The notes beneath the pieces are model-generated. The model saw only the letters and a list, made by a program, of their open reading frames with translations. It had not been told where the DNA came from and did no database searches. This document shows, one piece after another, positions 27,589 to 36,959 of a DNA stretch of 64,000 nt. The position numbers and the translations under genes are program-made. Location of the stretch: contig CANLTI010000011.1 in the NCBI GenBank assembly GCA_947494095.1, positions 1-64,000 on the forward strand. Reading direction: 5' to 3'. This stretch comes from an uncultured Pseudomonadales bacterium. GTDB taxonomy: Bacteria > Pseudomonadota > Gammaproteobacteria > Pseudomonadales > Cellvibrionaceae. Position 1 is the stretch's first letter. Every line of letters begins with the position of its first letter.

Positions 27589-29031
27589 ATGTTAATGACA
27601 CCCAAAGCTTTTATACGCCTTAGTGCGCCAATAGCCGTAACGGCCTTATTAGCCAGCCATAGCTACGCAGCCGATTCAACCATTAACAGCCAACTACAGG
27701 ACCAAACAGGCCTTGCGGTCACTATTTATAACGGCAATCTTGCGCTAGTCAAAGACCAGCGCCGCTTGAATATACCCAAAGGCGAGCACGATGTAGCTTT
27801 TATGGGAGTCAGTGGCCTTATTAAGCCCGAAACTGCGCTACTGCGTAATACTCAAGACGCAAATGCGGTTAAGGTATTGGAACAAAATTTTGATTTTGAT
27901 TTGCTTAGCCCACAAAAATTACTTGAGAAGTCGCTCGGTAAAACCATTAAAATTGCACGTACCAACCCCGCAACCGGCAAAGAAACCCTACAAAATGCCG
28001 AAGTTTTATCGACCAACAATGGTGTAATTGTAAAAATTGGCGACACCCTCGAAACCAACCCAACAGGTCGTTTTATTTTTGATGAGCTACCCCCTAACTT
28101 ACGCGCCCAACCCACGTTAACTAACACGCTAAGCAACAAACGCAGTGGCGCGCAAACCTATGAATTAAGCTACCTAACTCAAGGTCTAAACTGGCAAGCC
28201 GATTATGTAGCCGAAATAACCAACAGTGATACGCTTGATTTAGCCAGTTGGGTAACACTGACCAACAATAGTAATACTGAATATCGCGACGCCAAAATTC
28301 AGCTTATTGCTGGCGATGTTAACCAAGTACAACCAAAAACCAGACCGTTAATGATGGCCGCAAGAGCAAGCAACGACTTTCAAGAGTCGGCCCCAGTAGA
28401 AGACTTAATGGAATATAAGCTTTATACACTGCCCCGTAAAACCACCTTAGCCAATGCGCAAACAAAACAAGTGTCATTATTTAATGCCAGTAATGTTCAA
28501 AGCCTGCAAAAGCTCATTTTTAACGCCAGTACGATTAGCCGTTACAATAAAGGCCAGCAGCCTCAATCACTTAAGCCGACCGTAGAGCTACACATTACTA
28601 ACAGTAAAAAAGCCAATTTGGGTTTAGCACTACCTAAAGGTATTGTGCGTGTATACCAGCGTGACAGCCAAGGTAATGCACAATTTGTCGGTGAAGATTC
28701 CATTAACCATACCGCCGAAAACGACACCTTAAAATTAACCCTAGGTAAAAGCTTTGACGTTGGCGCTAAACGCAGTCAAACAGCATTTAACATACTCGAG
28801 CAAAATAACCGCCAAACAATTACCTACAGCACAAGCTACAATGTAAAATTCACCAACGCCAAAACCGAACCGGTTACCGTGAGCTATGTCGAGTCATTTA
28901 GTGGCGAGTGGGAGCTAACACAAAACAGCTTAAAGCCCCAAGAAACCGCAGCCTACCAAGCAACATGGCAGATCACTATTCCGGCTAAAGGCAGCACCAA
29001 TTTAAGCTTTACCGCTAAAGTAAAGCAATAG
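27589..29031 (+). CDS. Periplasmic DUF4139-domain protein
   Basis: A 480-residue secreted protein with a signal peptide (IAVTALLASHSYA) and the DUF4139 / mucoidy-inhibitor A-like architecture: an N-terminal region starting TGLAVTIYNGNLALVKDQR, then a beta-rich domain with YELSYLTQGLNWQADYVAEI and WVTLTNNSNTEYRDAKIQLIAGD. These proteins are widespread in envelopes, and their biochemical role is unknown. Length and order are normal. ATG 27589 and an ATG two codons later are both possible. It stands alone with a partial miniature element and a terminator directly after. Confidence 0.87.
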   Translation: MLMTPKAFIRLSAPIAVTALLASHSYAADSTINSQLQDQTGLAVTIYNGNLALVKDQRRLNIPKGEHDVAFMGVSGLIKPETALLRNTQDANAVKVLEQNFDFDLLSPQKLLEKSLGKTIKIARTNPATGKETLQNAEVLSTNNGVIVKIGDTLETNPTGRFIFDELPPNLRAQPTLTNTLSNKRSGAQTYELSYLTQGLNWQADYVAEITNSDTLDLASWVTLTNNSNTEYRDAKIQLIAGDVNQVQPKTRPLMMAARASNDFQESAPVEDLMEYKLYTLPRKTTLANAQTKQVSLFNASNVQSLQKLIFNASTISRYNKGQQPQSLKPTVELHITNSKKANLGLALPKGIVRVYQRDSQGNAQFVGEDSINHTAENDTLKLTLGKSFDVGAKRSQTAFNILEQNNRQTITYSTSYNVKFTNAKTEPVTVSYVESFSGEWELTQNSLKPQETAAYQATWQITIPAKGSTNLSFTAKVKQ

Positions 29032-29042
29032 TCATAGTCGCT

Positions 29043-29092
29043 ATTGACAGGGTGTTTATGGGTTATTTTCTAGGTATTTAAGCGCCGGGCTT
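29043..29092. mobile_element. Partial miniature element M5
   Basis: The segment GGTTATTTTCTAGGTATTTA followed by AGCGCCGGG corresponds to the left-interior part of M3 (GGATTATTTTCTGGGCATTT and AGCGCCGGG). No terminal repeats remain. It begins 12 bases after the DUF4139 stop. Confidence 0.6.
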
Positions 29093-29102
29093 TGTAGCCA
29101 AA

Positions 29103-29133
29103 AAAAGGGAGCTGCATGACGCAGCTCCCTTTT
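29103..29133. terminator. Bidirectional terminator
   Basis: AAAAGGGAGCTGC, loop ATGAC, GCAGCTCCCTTTT. It serves the DUF4139 gene on the plus strand and could serve the spondin operon on the minus strand. Confidence 0.85.
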
Positions 29134-29242
29134 AATGTTTAGCCTCGATAAGTTACATTTTATCGATGATCGATGGCTATTATTAGGCTTTTTATTATTG
29201 CCATATTAAGCCTATCATTGCTTTCTCTTATTGAGTAAGCGC

Positions 29243-30367
29243 CTATTGAGTACGTGTTACTTTTACTTTAAAGCTACCACTATCAAAGCGGTGTACTTCA
29301 CTTAAGTCAGAGGTGCTTAATTCAGCATTACTCACAACACCTGGGTGCAAAGTGACCTGGTCGTTACCCGTGAGCTCGTTGCGCTCAGCCGCATAACCGG
29401 CACCTGCAACACCCAAACCTGGCACAGTCTCTTTGGTTTCGGTATTGGCTTCGGTACCGGCATCTAAAATATACGCATCGATCATCATGCTATGGCCGAC
29501 TTCTAGACCGTCAATCGCTACGTTTTGGATACTCACAACGGCATCGTTAGTCAAAATAGGCATAGAGGCAACCGATAAAAATGTAGGCTTGCCAGCCATC
29601 ATTTCAAAGGTGGCTGTATTTGTTTCGCCCTGTGACGTAAGCGCAAGTGTCGCATTGGCCAAACCAGGATTTTCATCCAGTAGCATTTGCGGAGAACCCG
29701 ATTCGGCTAGCATTTCTAGCGCTTTAGTTGCCGGTGTACCAATGCTCCACAAGTTGAGTGGCTCGCTATTTAAAATTACAGCCGCCGGCGACAATTTTTG
29801 CCCTGCACTGCCGTTAATTAAGCTAACTGAATACTCTGCCATTGGCGCAGCACATAGCGGGGTATCGGTTAACGATTTAATATAGACCGCTAAGTTAATA
29901 CCACAATCTTCATCACACGTAGCACCTAGTGGTGGTGGCATATTGGCACTAATAAAAGCCGCTAAATCTGTTGAGGTATTACCATTGTAAGCATAGCTAG
30001 TGGCATTCGCATCAAAAGGGTCTGCACCCGCAACACCACCAATGGCAATGCCATCGTCATCAAATAATTGATGACAAAATGCGCAGTCTTTCTCGTATAT
30101 TGCCTGGCCTTTTGCGGCCGTATAAAGGTCGCAATCGAGTGCGTTAGCAGGCTCTGATGAGCTAGACATCGAAGAGCTCATCATTGAAGAGCTAGATATA
30201 GAAGAACTCATCGAAGAGCTAGCAACAGAGGATACGCTCGCAGGTGAAGACGATTGAGCAGTAACGCTAGAGCTTGAGCTTGGCGCGCCGTTACCGTTAG
30301 AGCTACTACCGCAAGCGGCTAAGGCCACTGCGCTCGCTAAGGTGAGTGAAAGTGTTCGTAAATTCAT
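29243..30367 (-). CDS. Lipoprotein with cytochrome c and spondin domains
   Basis: A 374-residue lipoprotein: signal peptide with lipobox LAAC (Cys19), a serine/methionine linker of about 55 residues, a single-heme cytochrome c domain with CAFCH and a probable axial Met in SANMPPP, then a C-terminal spondin_N-like domain (MAEYSVSLINGSAGQKLSP...GTEANTE). The spondin fold is best known from animal matrix proteins; bacterial members are secreted and of unknown role. Fusion with a cytochrome is unusual and suggests redox activity at the cell surface. It is 10 bases downstream of another spondin gene, so the two form an operon. Confidence 0.85.
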   Translation of the reverse strand: MNLRTLSLTLASAVALAACGSSSNGNGAPSSSSSVTAQSSSPASVSSVASSSMSSSISSSSMMSSSMSSSSEPANALDCDLYTAAKGQAIYEKDCAFCHQLFDDDGIAIGGVAGADPFDANATSYAYNGNTSTDLAAFISANMPPPLGATCDEDCGINLAVYIKSLTDTPLCAAPMAEYSVSLINGSAGQKLSPAAVILNSEPLNLWSIGTPATKALEMLAESGSPQMLLDENPGLANATLALTSQGETNTATFEMMAGKPTFLSVASMPILTNDAVVSIQNVAIDGLEVGHSMMIDAYILDAGTEANTETKETVPGLGVAGAGYAAERNELTGNDQVTLHPGVVSNAELSTSDLSEVHRFDSGSFKVKVTRTQ

Positions 30368-30377
30368 AAAGCTCTCC

Positions 30378-31064
30378 CTACTTAACGGTTACAGTAACGC
30401 GAGCGACAGGGTTCAACCAACGGTGGATGCGATTATCAAAATCACTCTGGCCAGCACTAGTATCACTATCGCCTAAATTGCCGCGATGAATATGAACAAA
30501 ACCTTCTACTGTAGCGGCGACACCTGTGGCACCGCTACCACTGGTTGTCACAAAAGGTGGCGCTGGTGTGTTGGCTGCGCCACCGCCTACAATTTCGTTA
30601 TTGGCTTCGGTGCCCGAGTCATAGGCATTAACGTCAATAGTATAAGTGCCAGCTTCGGTAGGAATCGTCCAGTTATTTAACCCTAAAAAAGCATCGTTGG
30701 TGGGCAATAACATAGCCACCACGCTTAACTGCGTATTAACGCCTGTGCTTAAATCAACCATCGGGGTGGATGCACCGGGGGCTAAAGGGCCAGCCGCTGG
30801 GTTGACTTGATTCACGGCACCTAGGCTTTTAGTGGCAATATCCAAAGGCATTACATCACCACCTTCGGCCATAGACTGTAGCTCCGCAGAGGCCACGCCG
30901 CCTACAGCAAACAAGCTATTGCCAGCAGCGTGAGACGATACAAGTAAAGGCGTAAAATGCATGCCGTGAGTTAAGTTAGTCACACTCACCGAGATTTCTG
31001 CCGCGTTAGCGGCCGTAGCTGATGCTAATAAAGCAGTTGCACAAATTAACTTTTTGAAGGTCAT
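30378..31064 (-). CDS. Secreted spondin-domain protein
   Basis: About 228 residues after choosing ATG 31064, which has AGGA seven bases upstream; an upstream reading-frame extension to 31154 has no ribosome site. A signal peptide (LICATALLASATAANA) is followed by a single spondin_N-like domain: ISVSVTNLTHGMHFTPLLV, then VVAMLLPTNDAFLGLNNW and YDSGTEANNEIVGG, patterns shared with the C-terminal half of the adjacent lipoprotein. There is no membrane anchor, so it is probably periplasmic or released. It is the first gene of a two-gene operon. Confidence 0.87.
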   Translation of the reverse strand: MTFKKLICATALLASATAANAAEISVSVTNLTHGMHFTPLLVSSHAAGNSLFAVGGVASAELQSMAEGGDVMPLDIATKSLGAVNQVNPAAGPLAPGASTPMVDLSTGVNTQLSVVAMLLPTNDAFLGLNNWTIPTEAGTYTIDVNAYDSGTEANNEIVGGGAANTPAPPFVTTSGSGATGVAATVEGFVHIHRGNLGDSDTSAGQSDFDNRIHRWLNPVARVTVTVK

Positions 31065-31365
31065 GGTCATTTCCTGTAATGGGTGTTGGCAAGTCGTAAT
31101 GAGTGAGTTGCAAGCGATAATTAAAATTGGCGCATTAGCCGCTATACCGAACAAAACCTTTTAGTGGCCGCTCTTGTTAGCTAACATCATGAGGTCGTCG
31201 CTCATAAGCACAGGGTTAGAATACAAAAGAGGTATCACGGGATCGTCACAACAAAGTCACACTTTCATCACGCCTGTTAACAATTTTGTCACTCTCTTAT
31301 TAGCCTCTAAAACACAATAGCCAGCCATAAACCAGCACCGTGCAAGTAAAGGGTCTCCCCTTTTA

Positions 31366-31405
31366 CTTAAAACCTATATCAAAATATTTTGATATAGGTT
31401 TTAAG
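31366..31405. promoter_or_regulatory. Perfect 40-bp palindromic operator upstream of sahR
   Basis: The half-site CTTAAAACCTATATCAAAAT (31366-31385) is followed directly by its exact reverse complement. It ends 19 bases before the sahR ATG, in the position of promoter or leader. Such symmetry is expected for a dimeric ArsR-type repressor, here most likely the product of the gene it precedes. No second copy was seen before metK, ahcY or metF. Confidence 0.85.
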
Positions 31406-31424
31406 GACTGCTACACTGCACACC

Positions 31425-32438
31425 ATGCAAACACCCATCACTGCGCAAAAAGCATCCGATCACAGCCCGCTTCACGGCCTTACCACTTTACTCAAGGCGG
31501 CCGGAGATGAATTGCGCCTAGGGGTTTTACAAGTGCTCGCACATGACTCTTATGGCGTATTAGAGCTAGCCCAAGCCTTTGGTGTTAAACAGTCGGGGAT
31601 TAGCCATCATTTAAAGGTGCTCGCTAATGCAGGGCTCGTCAGTACGCGCCGCGAAGGCAACTCTATTTTTTATCGCCGTGCGCATGTACCTACTAACGAC
31701 GCGCTAGCCATCACCAAAAATGCCATCTTTACACAAGCCGATAGCCTGGCAATGCCTGCGCAACTACAGGCCGCACTGGCCACTATTTGGCAGGCGCGCA
31801 GCCAAACGAGTCATCAATTTTTTTTAGAAAACGCCAATAAATTTAAAGCTCAACAAGACCTCATTGCCAGCTACGACGTATATGGCCAACAAGTGGTCGA
31901 GCTATTAAAGCTCACCCCGCTTAAACATTGCAATAATGCACTCGAGATAGGCCCTGGTGAAGGGGAGTTTTTAACGCCACTGAGCCAACATTTTAAGCGC
32001 GTTGTGGCGCTAGATAACAGCCCGCAAATGCTAGCCAATGCACAGCGCAATGCCTGTGCACTGCACAATATAAAATTTATATTAGGTGACACACAAAAAT
32101 TAAGTACCAACTTAAGTCCGTCATCATCAGGTACACCAACAGCAGAAACTTTTGATTGCGCCATTTTAAATATGGTGCTGCATCACACACCTTCGCCAGC
32201 ACAAGTTTTGGCCGATGTGAGTCAAGCGCTCAACCCTAAGGGCGCATTAATTATTACCGAGCTTTGCAGCCACCCGCAAAGCTGGGCGCGCGATGCCTGC
32301 GGTGATGTATGGCTGGGTTTTGAGCCCACTGATTTAAGCCGCTGGGCACAAGCGGCAGGTTTAAGCCCGGGGCAAAGTACGTACTTTGCCTTGCGCAATG
32401 GTTTTCAAATTCAAATACAACAATTTTTTAAACTTTGA
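31425..32438 (+). CDS. sahR: ArsR-family regulator fused to a methyltransferase-like domain (SahR type)
   Basis: A 337-residue fusion. Residues about 15-95 form an ArsR winged helix (LRLGVLQVLAHDSYGVLELAQ, SGISHHLKVLANAGLVSTRREGNSIFYRRA). Residues about 140-337 form a class I SAM-binding domain with LEIGPGEGEFLTPLS and FDCAILNMVLHHTP. Regulators of this kind, known as SahR in proteobacteria, control the S-adenosylhomocysteine and methionine cycle; the enzyme-like domain may sense SAM or SAH rather than methylate. Location before metK-ahcY-metF and the palindrome in front strongly support that role. Whether it represses or activates is not visible. Confidence 0.87.
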   Translation: MQTPITAQKASDHSPLHGLTTLLKAAGDELRLGVLQVLAHDSYGVLELAQAFGVKQSGISHHLKVLANAGLVSTRREGNSIFYRRAHVPTNDALAITKNAIFTQADSLAMPAQLQAALATIWQARSQTSHQFFLENANKFKAQQDLIASYDVYGQQVVELLKLTPLKHCNNALEIGPGEGEFLTPLSQHFKRVVALDNSPQMLANAQRNACALHNIKFILGDTQKLSTNLSPSSSGTPTAETFDCAILNMVLHHTPSPAQVLADVSQALNPKGALIITELCSHPQSWARDACGDVWLGFEPTDLSRWAQAAGLSPGQSTYFALRNGFQIQIQQFFKL

Positions 32439-32518
32439 TTTTTAAGCTTTAATTTTTAAGATTTTTTAAAAATAACACTTTAACTTATTATATTAAACAT
32501 CAACGCTGAGGCTTTATT

Positions 32519-33673
32519 ATGGCGCAATACAATGTTTTTACTTCAGAGTCTGTTTCTGAAGGTCACCCCGATAAAATGGCAGATCAAATATCTGATGCCG
32601 TATTGGATGCCATTCTCACCGAAGACAAAAACGCACGCGTCGCCGTTGAAACACTGGTTAAAACCGGTATGGCCGTTATTGCGGGCGAAGTACGTACTAG
32701 CACTTATATCGACCTAGAAGACTTAGTGCGCCAAGTGATTTTAGATATTGGCTACGACAGCAGCGATGTAGGCTTTGATGGTGCCTCTTGTGCCGTACTC
32801 AACGCTATTGGCAAGCAAAGTGTCGATATTGCAATGGGCGTCGATGAAGCCGGCGATAAAGACTTAGGCGCCGGTGATCAAGGCTTAATGTTTGGTTATG
32901 CCTCTAACGAAACACCAGTATTAATGCCTGCGCCTATTTTTTATGCGCACCGTTTAGTTGAGCGTCAAGCACAGCTGCGCAAAAGCGGCCAAATCGACTG
33001 GTTGCGCCCCGATGCTAAAAGCCAAGTCACCTTGCGTTACGAAAATGACAAGCCCGTTGCTGTGGATGCCGTTGTATTATCGACACAACACAATCCCGAC
33101 GTATCACAAGCAACCATCAAAGAAGCCATCATGGAAGAGGTCATTAAAGATGTTCTGCCCGCCGAATGGTTACACAAAGACACTCAATTCCACATTAACC
33201 CTACCGGACAATTTATTATTGGTGGCCCAGTTGGCGATTGCGGTTTAACGGGTCGCAAAATTATTGTAGACACCTACGGCGGCATGGCGCGACATGGTGG
33301 CGGCGCCTTTAGTGGTAAAGACCCCTCAAAAGTCGATCGCTCCGCCGCTTATGCAGGTCGCTATGTGGCAAAAAATATTGTTGCCGCAGGCCTTGCTGAT
33401 AAATGTGAAATACAAGTGAGCTACGCCATTGGTGTTGCCGAGCCTACGTCTATCTCGATTAATACATTTGGCACCGGCAAAATCAGCGACACCGCCATTG
33501 CCACGCTGGTACGCGAACACTTCGACTTGCGCCCACGTGGCTTAATCGAAATGCTTGATTTATTGCGCCCTATTTACCGCGCAACAGCCGCTTATGGCCA
33601 CTTTGGCCGCGAGCTACCCCAATTTACATGGGAAGCCACCGATAAAGCCGAGCAATTAAAAGCGGCACTGTAA
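32519..33673 (+). CDS. metK: S-adenosylmethionine synthetase
   Basis: A 384-residue enzyme that makes SAM from ATP and methionine. Family motifs are intact: [15 protein letters not shown], the methionine/ATP loop [12 protein letters not shown], [21 protein letters not shown] (written here as [12 protein letters not shown]), [19 protein letters not shown] with the P-loop-like segment, and a typical C-terminus. GAGG precedes ATG 32519. It is in an operon with sahR (81-base gap), ahcY and metF, so it is likely controlled by the upstream palindrome; its own leader is AT-rich with no recognisable SAM riboswitch. Confidence 0.98.
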   Translation: MAQYNVFTSESVSEGHPDKMADQISDAVLDAILTEDKNARVAVETLVKTGMAVIAGEVRTSTYIDLEDLVRQVILDIGYDSSDVGFDGASCAVLNAIGKQSVDIAMGVDEAGDKDLGAGDQGLMFGYASNETPVLMPAPIFYAHRLVERQAQLRKSGQIDWLRPDAKSQVTLRYENDKPVAVDAVVLSTQHNPDVSQATIKEAIMEEVIKDVLPAEWLHKDTQFHINPTGQFIIGGPVGDCGLTGRKIIVDTYGGMARHGGGAFSGKDPSKVDRSAAYAGRYVAKNIVAAGLADKCEIQVSYAIGVAEPTSISINTFGTGKISDTAIATLVREHFDLRPRGLIEMLDLLRPIYRATAAYGHFGRELPQFTWEATDKAEQLKAAL

Positions 33674-33746
33674 TTTTATTTATTCAATATCAGCGTAACA
33701 TTAACATTACAAATTTTAATCGCGCAGTAGCGCAAGCGAGAACACA

Positions 33747-35153
33747 ATGACTATTACCGCCGCCAATAATTTTACCGACTTTAAAGTGGCCGCCAAAGAC
33801 CAAGCCCACTTTGACGAGCTAGCCGCTTACGGCCGTCGCGAAACACAAATTGCCGAAGGCGAAATGCCAGCATTAATGGCTTTGCGTAGCCAGTACAATG
33901 CCGAGCAGCCGCTTAAAGATGCAAAAATTATGGGTTGTATTCACATGACAATCCAAACCGCTGTTCTTATCGAAACCTTAGTCGCCCTGGGTGCTGAAGT
34001 ACGCTGGTCTAGCTGTAACATCTTCTCAACACAAGATCATGCCGCCGCTGCTATGGCCGCTGCTGGCATTCCAGTATTTGCTTGGAAAGGCGAAACCGAA
34101 GAAGAGTTTTTATGGTGTATTGAGCAAACTATTCAAAAAGAAGGCGTGTCTTGGGAGCCTAATATTATTTTGGATGATGGCGGCGACTTAACCGAAATGG
34201 TTCACAACCGCTTCCCTCAATTACTCGATAACATTCACGGTATCTCAGAAGAAACTACCACCGGTGTTCATCGTTTATTAGAAATGATGGAAAAAGACGA
34301 GCTTAAAGTACCTGCCATTAATGTGAACGATGCAGTAACTAAGTCTAAAAACGATAACAAATATGGCTGTCGTCATAGCTTAAACGATGCCATTAAACGC
34401 GGTACCGATCATTTATTATCGGGTAAAAAAGCGTTAGTTGTAGGCTATGGTGATGTAGGTAAAGGTTCTGCCGCGTCACTTCGCCAAGAAGGTATGATTG
34501 TAAAAATTACCGAAATTGATCCCATTTGCGCTATGCAAGCATGCATGGATGGCTTTGAAGTGGTTTCACCTTACAAAGGCGGCGTTAATACTGGCAAAGT
34601 AGAAGACATCGACACCCTATTATTAGGCACTACCGATTTAATCGTCACCACAACAGGCAACGTTAATGTATGTGATGCTGCTATGTTGCAAACATTAAAG
34701 TCACGCGCAGTTGTGTGTAATATTGGCCACTTTGATAACGAAATCGATACCGCCTTTATGCGCACCAACTGGGAGTGGGAAGAAGTTAAACCACAAGTAC
34801 ACAAAGTTTACCGCGACAAAGCCACTGACAACCACTTGTTGCTTTTATCTGAAGGTCGCTTAGTAAACCTAGGTAATGCTACTGGCCACCCAAGCCGTAT
34901 TATGGATGGTAGTTTTGCCAACCAAGTATTAGCCCAAATACATTTATACAAAGCCAAGTTTGCCGACTTACCCGCGAGCGAAAAAGCCCAAAATATTTAT
35001 GTCAAAATCTTACCTAAAAAGTTAGATGAAGAAGTGGCAAAAGCTATGGTAGAAGGTTTTGGTGGTGTGTTAACACAACTCACAACAACTCAAGCCGATT
35101 ACATCAATGTACCACAAGAAGGCCCTTACAAGCCCGAAAGCTATAAGTATTAA
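33747..35153 (+). CDS. ahcY: S-adenosylhomocysteine hydrolase
   Basis: A 468-residue NAD-dependent enzyme splitting S-adenosylhomocysteine into adenosine and homocysteine, removing the product inhibitor of methyltransferases. Visible: [41 protein letters not shown] (active site), [20 protein letters not shown] (NAD loop) and the invariant C-terminus YKPESYKY. The length includes the insert typical of this bacterial class. It is 73 bases after metK. I looked for a SAH riboswitch in that gap and did not see one; the gap is too short. Confidence 0.98.
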   Translation: MTITAANNFTDFKVAAKDQAHFDELAAYGRRETQIAEGEMPALMALRSQYNAEQPLKDAKIMGCIHMTIQTAVLIETLVALGAEVRWSSCNIFSTQDHAAAAMAAAGIPVFAWKGETEEEFLWCIEQTIQKEGVSWEPNIILDDGGDLTEMVHNRFPQLLDNIHGISEETTTGVHRLLEMMEKDELKVPAINVNDAVTKSKNDNKYGCRHSLNDAIKRGTDHLLSGKKALVVGYGDVGKGSAASLRQEGMIVKITEIDPICAMQACMDGFEVVSPYKGGVNTGKVEDIDTLLLGTTDLIVTTTGNVNVCDAAMLQTLKSRAVVCNIGHFDNEIDTAFMRTNWEWEEVKPQVHKVYRDKATDNHLLLLSEGRLVNLGNATGHPSRIMDGSFANQVLAQIHLYKAKFADLPASEKAQNIYVKILPKKLDEEVAKAMVEGFGGVLTQLTTTQADYINVPQEGPYKPESYKY

Positions 35154-35174
35154 AGCTGAAATTTAATACTGACA

Positions 35175-35217
35175 AGCGATAGAGTAAAAGAGCTGCAAAC
35201 TCTGTTACTCTATCGCT
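35175..35217 (+). promoter_or_regulatory. 13-bp perfect hairpin between ahcY and metF
   Basis: AGCGATAGAGTAA (35175-35187) pairs exactly with TTACTCTATCGCT (35205-35217), with an inner AGAG/CTCT pair. No T-tract follows, so it is more likely an mRNA processing, stabilising or regulatory structure than a terminator. Confidence 0.6.
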
Positions 35218-35249
35218 CCATACTACACCTTAACCGCCAGGTACATGCC

Positions 35250-36101
35250 ATGAGTGATTTAGACAATCTCCGCTTAAGTTTTGAGTTTTTCCCTCCCAAA
35301 ACCGAACAAGGTCGCACCAAGCTTGCCGCGGCCCATCAAGAGCTGGCTAAATGCGAGCCTGAGTTTTTCTCGGTCACTTACGGTGCTGGCGGCTCAACCC
35401 GCGATAACACAATAGGCAGTATTAAAAGTATTCATGCGGCAGGTAGCCCCGTTGCTCCCCATTTATCGTTTGGTGGTGACAGCGAAGAAAGCATGCTTGA
35501 TTTATTAAATCAGTACAAAGATTTAGGCATTGACCGCCTTGTGGCTCTGCGTGGCGATACACCTTCGGGCATGGGTGGCTCTTACCAAATGGTTTACGCC
35601 AATCAATTAATTGAGTTTATTCGTAAACACACCGGCGACCACTTCCACATAGAAGTTGCCGCCTACCCCGAAATCCATCCCGAAGCTAAAAGCTTTGATA
35701 GCGATATTGCTTTTTTAAAGCAAAAATTTGATGCCGGCGCCAATAGCGCGATTACACAATATTTTTATAATGCCGATGCTTATTTTTATTTTATTGAAAG
35801 CTGTATGGAAGCGGGCATCACCCAGCCTATTTACCCCGGTATTATGCCGATTACGCACTACCAAAGCTTATCGCGCTTTAGTACAAACTGCGGCGCCGAA
35901 ATTCCTCGTTGGATGCGTAAGCGCTTAGAGGCCTTTGGCGACGACCAAGAAAGCATTAAAGCCTTTGGTTTAGATGTGATTACCGAGCTAAGCGAAGTAC
36001 TCCTCGAAAACGACGCGCCAGGTTTGCATATTTACACAATGAATAACGCCGAACCCGCCATGAATTTAATTAATGAACTGGGTTTATTGCCCAGCGAATA
36101 A
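35250..36101 (+). CDS. metF: 5,10-Methylenetetrahydrofolate reductase
   Basis: A 283-residue flavoenzyme producing 5-methyltetrahydrofolate for methionine regeneration, closing the cycle with metK and ahcY. Family motifs: LSFEFFPPKTEQG (catalytic Glu), SVTYGAGGSTRDNT, HLSFGGDS, LVALRGDTPSG, GANSAITQYFYN and PGIMPI. Normal length for the bacterial single-domain type. It is 96 bases after ahcY with a strong hairpin in between, and is followed by a terminator. Confidence 0.97.
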   Translation: MSDLDNLRLSFEFFPPKTEQGRTKLAAAHQELAKCEPEFFSVTYGAGGSTRDNTIGSIKSIHAAGSPVAPHLSFGGDSEESMLDLLNQYKDLGIDRLVALRGDTPSGMGGSYQMVYANQLIEFIRKHTGDHFHIEVAAYPEIHPEAKSFDSDIAFLKQKFDAGANSAITQYFYNADAYFYFIESCMEAGITQPIYPGIMPITHYQSLSRFSTNCGAEIPRWMRKRLEAFGDDQESIKAFGLDVITELSEVLLENDAPGLHIYTMNNAEPAMNLINELGLLPSE

Positions 36102-36135
36102 CCTCGACATAAAGCCACACCCTATTAATACCGAC

Positions 36136-36176
36136 AAGCGCTTTGTATTGCTCAGCAATCAAGCGCTTTATTTTTT
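36136..36176 (+). terminator. Terminator after metF
   Basis: AAGCGCTT (36136-36143) pairs with AAGCGCTT (36161-36168), with an inner ATTGC/GCAAT stem and a T-rich tail. It separates the SAM-cycle operon from rsmE, whose ATG is 28 bases later, so rsmE may depend on read-through or a promoter overlapping this site. Confidence 0.8.
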
Positions 36177-36203
36177 ATTACTCTACTCGCCTATACTTCA
36201 CTT

Positions 36204-36929
36204 ATGCGTATTCCACGAATTTACACAACGACCCCTTTAACCAGCCAAACACACGTTAACCTCGAAGAGAGCATTGCCCATTATTTAGGTAAAGTCCTAA
36301 GAATGAGCGCTGGCCGCGAGCTTGTTTTATTTAATGGCCAAGGCGGTGAATACACTGCGCTTATTAGCGACATCACTAAAAAAAGTATTCGTGTTGAGGT
36401 GGGAGGTTTTAATGCACAAAACAGAGAGTCGCCCCTAACAACGCACTTAGCCATTGGGCTTTCGCGTGGCGAGCGCTGGGATTTAGTCTTGCAAAAAGCC
36501 ACAGAGCTTGGGGTGAGCGAAATAACCCCCTTATTTACCGAAAACAGCGAAGTTAAATTAAGCGGTGAGCGCCTCGAAAAAAAAATTAACCACTGGCAAG
36601 GCATTATTGTAAGTGCGTGCGAGCAGTGCCAGCGTAATATTTTACCGGTATTAAATAAACCACAACACTTTAACGACTTTATTCAAGGCACCCACAGCGA
36701 GCTCAACTTAGTCCTGCATCATCGCAGTACACAAAAGTTTAGCGACTATAGCCAACCTCAAAGCTGCAGCCTCTTAATTGGCCCCGAAGGTGGCTTGAGT
36801 GCCGATGAGATACACCAAGCTCAAAACCATAGCTTTAATGCCCTTACATTAGGCCCGCGTGTACTACGTACCGAAACCGCACCGCTGGCGGCATTAAGTT
36901 TATTACAGCTGGCTTGGGGCGATTTTTAA
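36204..36929 (+). CDS. rsmE: 16S rRNA m3U1498 methyltransferase RsmE
   Basis: A 241-residue SPOUT-fold methyltransferase that methylates U1498 of 16S rRNA using SAM. It shows an N-terminal PUA-like segment (HYLGKVLRMSAGRELVLFNGQGGEY), then the family core GERWDLVLQKATELGVSEITPL, ACEQCQRNILPVL, and the knotted C-terminus LLIGPEGGLSADE ... LGPRVLRTETAPLAAL. Length is normal. It converges on recQ with a 30-base gap. Confidence 0.95.
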   Translation: MRIPRIYTTTPLTSQTHVNLEESIAHYLGKVLRMSAGRELVLFNGQGGEYTALISDITKKSIRVEVGGFNAQNRESPLTTHLAIGLSRGERWDLVLQKATELGVSEITPLFTENSEVKLSGERLEKKINHWQGIIVSACEQCQRNILPVLNKPQHFNDFIQGTHSELNLVLHHRSTQKFSDYSQPQSCSLLIGPEGGLSADEIHQAQNHSFNALTLGPRVLRTETAPLAALSLLQLAWGDF

Positions 36930-36959
36930 AGTAGGCTTAGCCGCTAACCACAATTAAAA

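Noticed and set aside
30130-30250. Repetitive block resembling a short repeat array
   Set aside because: It is the serine-rich linker coding sequence of a lipoprotein (AGC/TCA codons), not spaced repeats as in CRISPR. The same holds for 47260-47330.
33674-33746. Possible SAH riboswitch before ahcY
   Set aside because: The gap between metK and ahcY is only 73 bases, AT-rich, and shows no pseudoknot-like GC elements.
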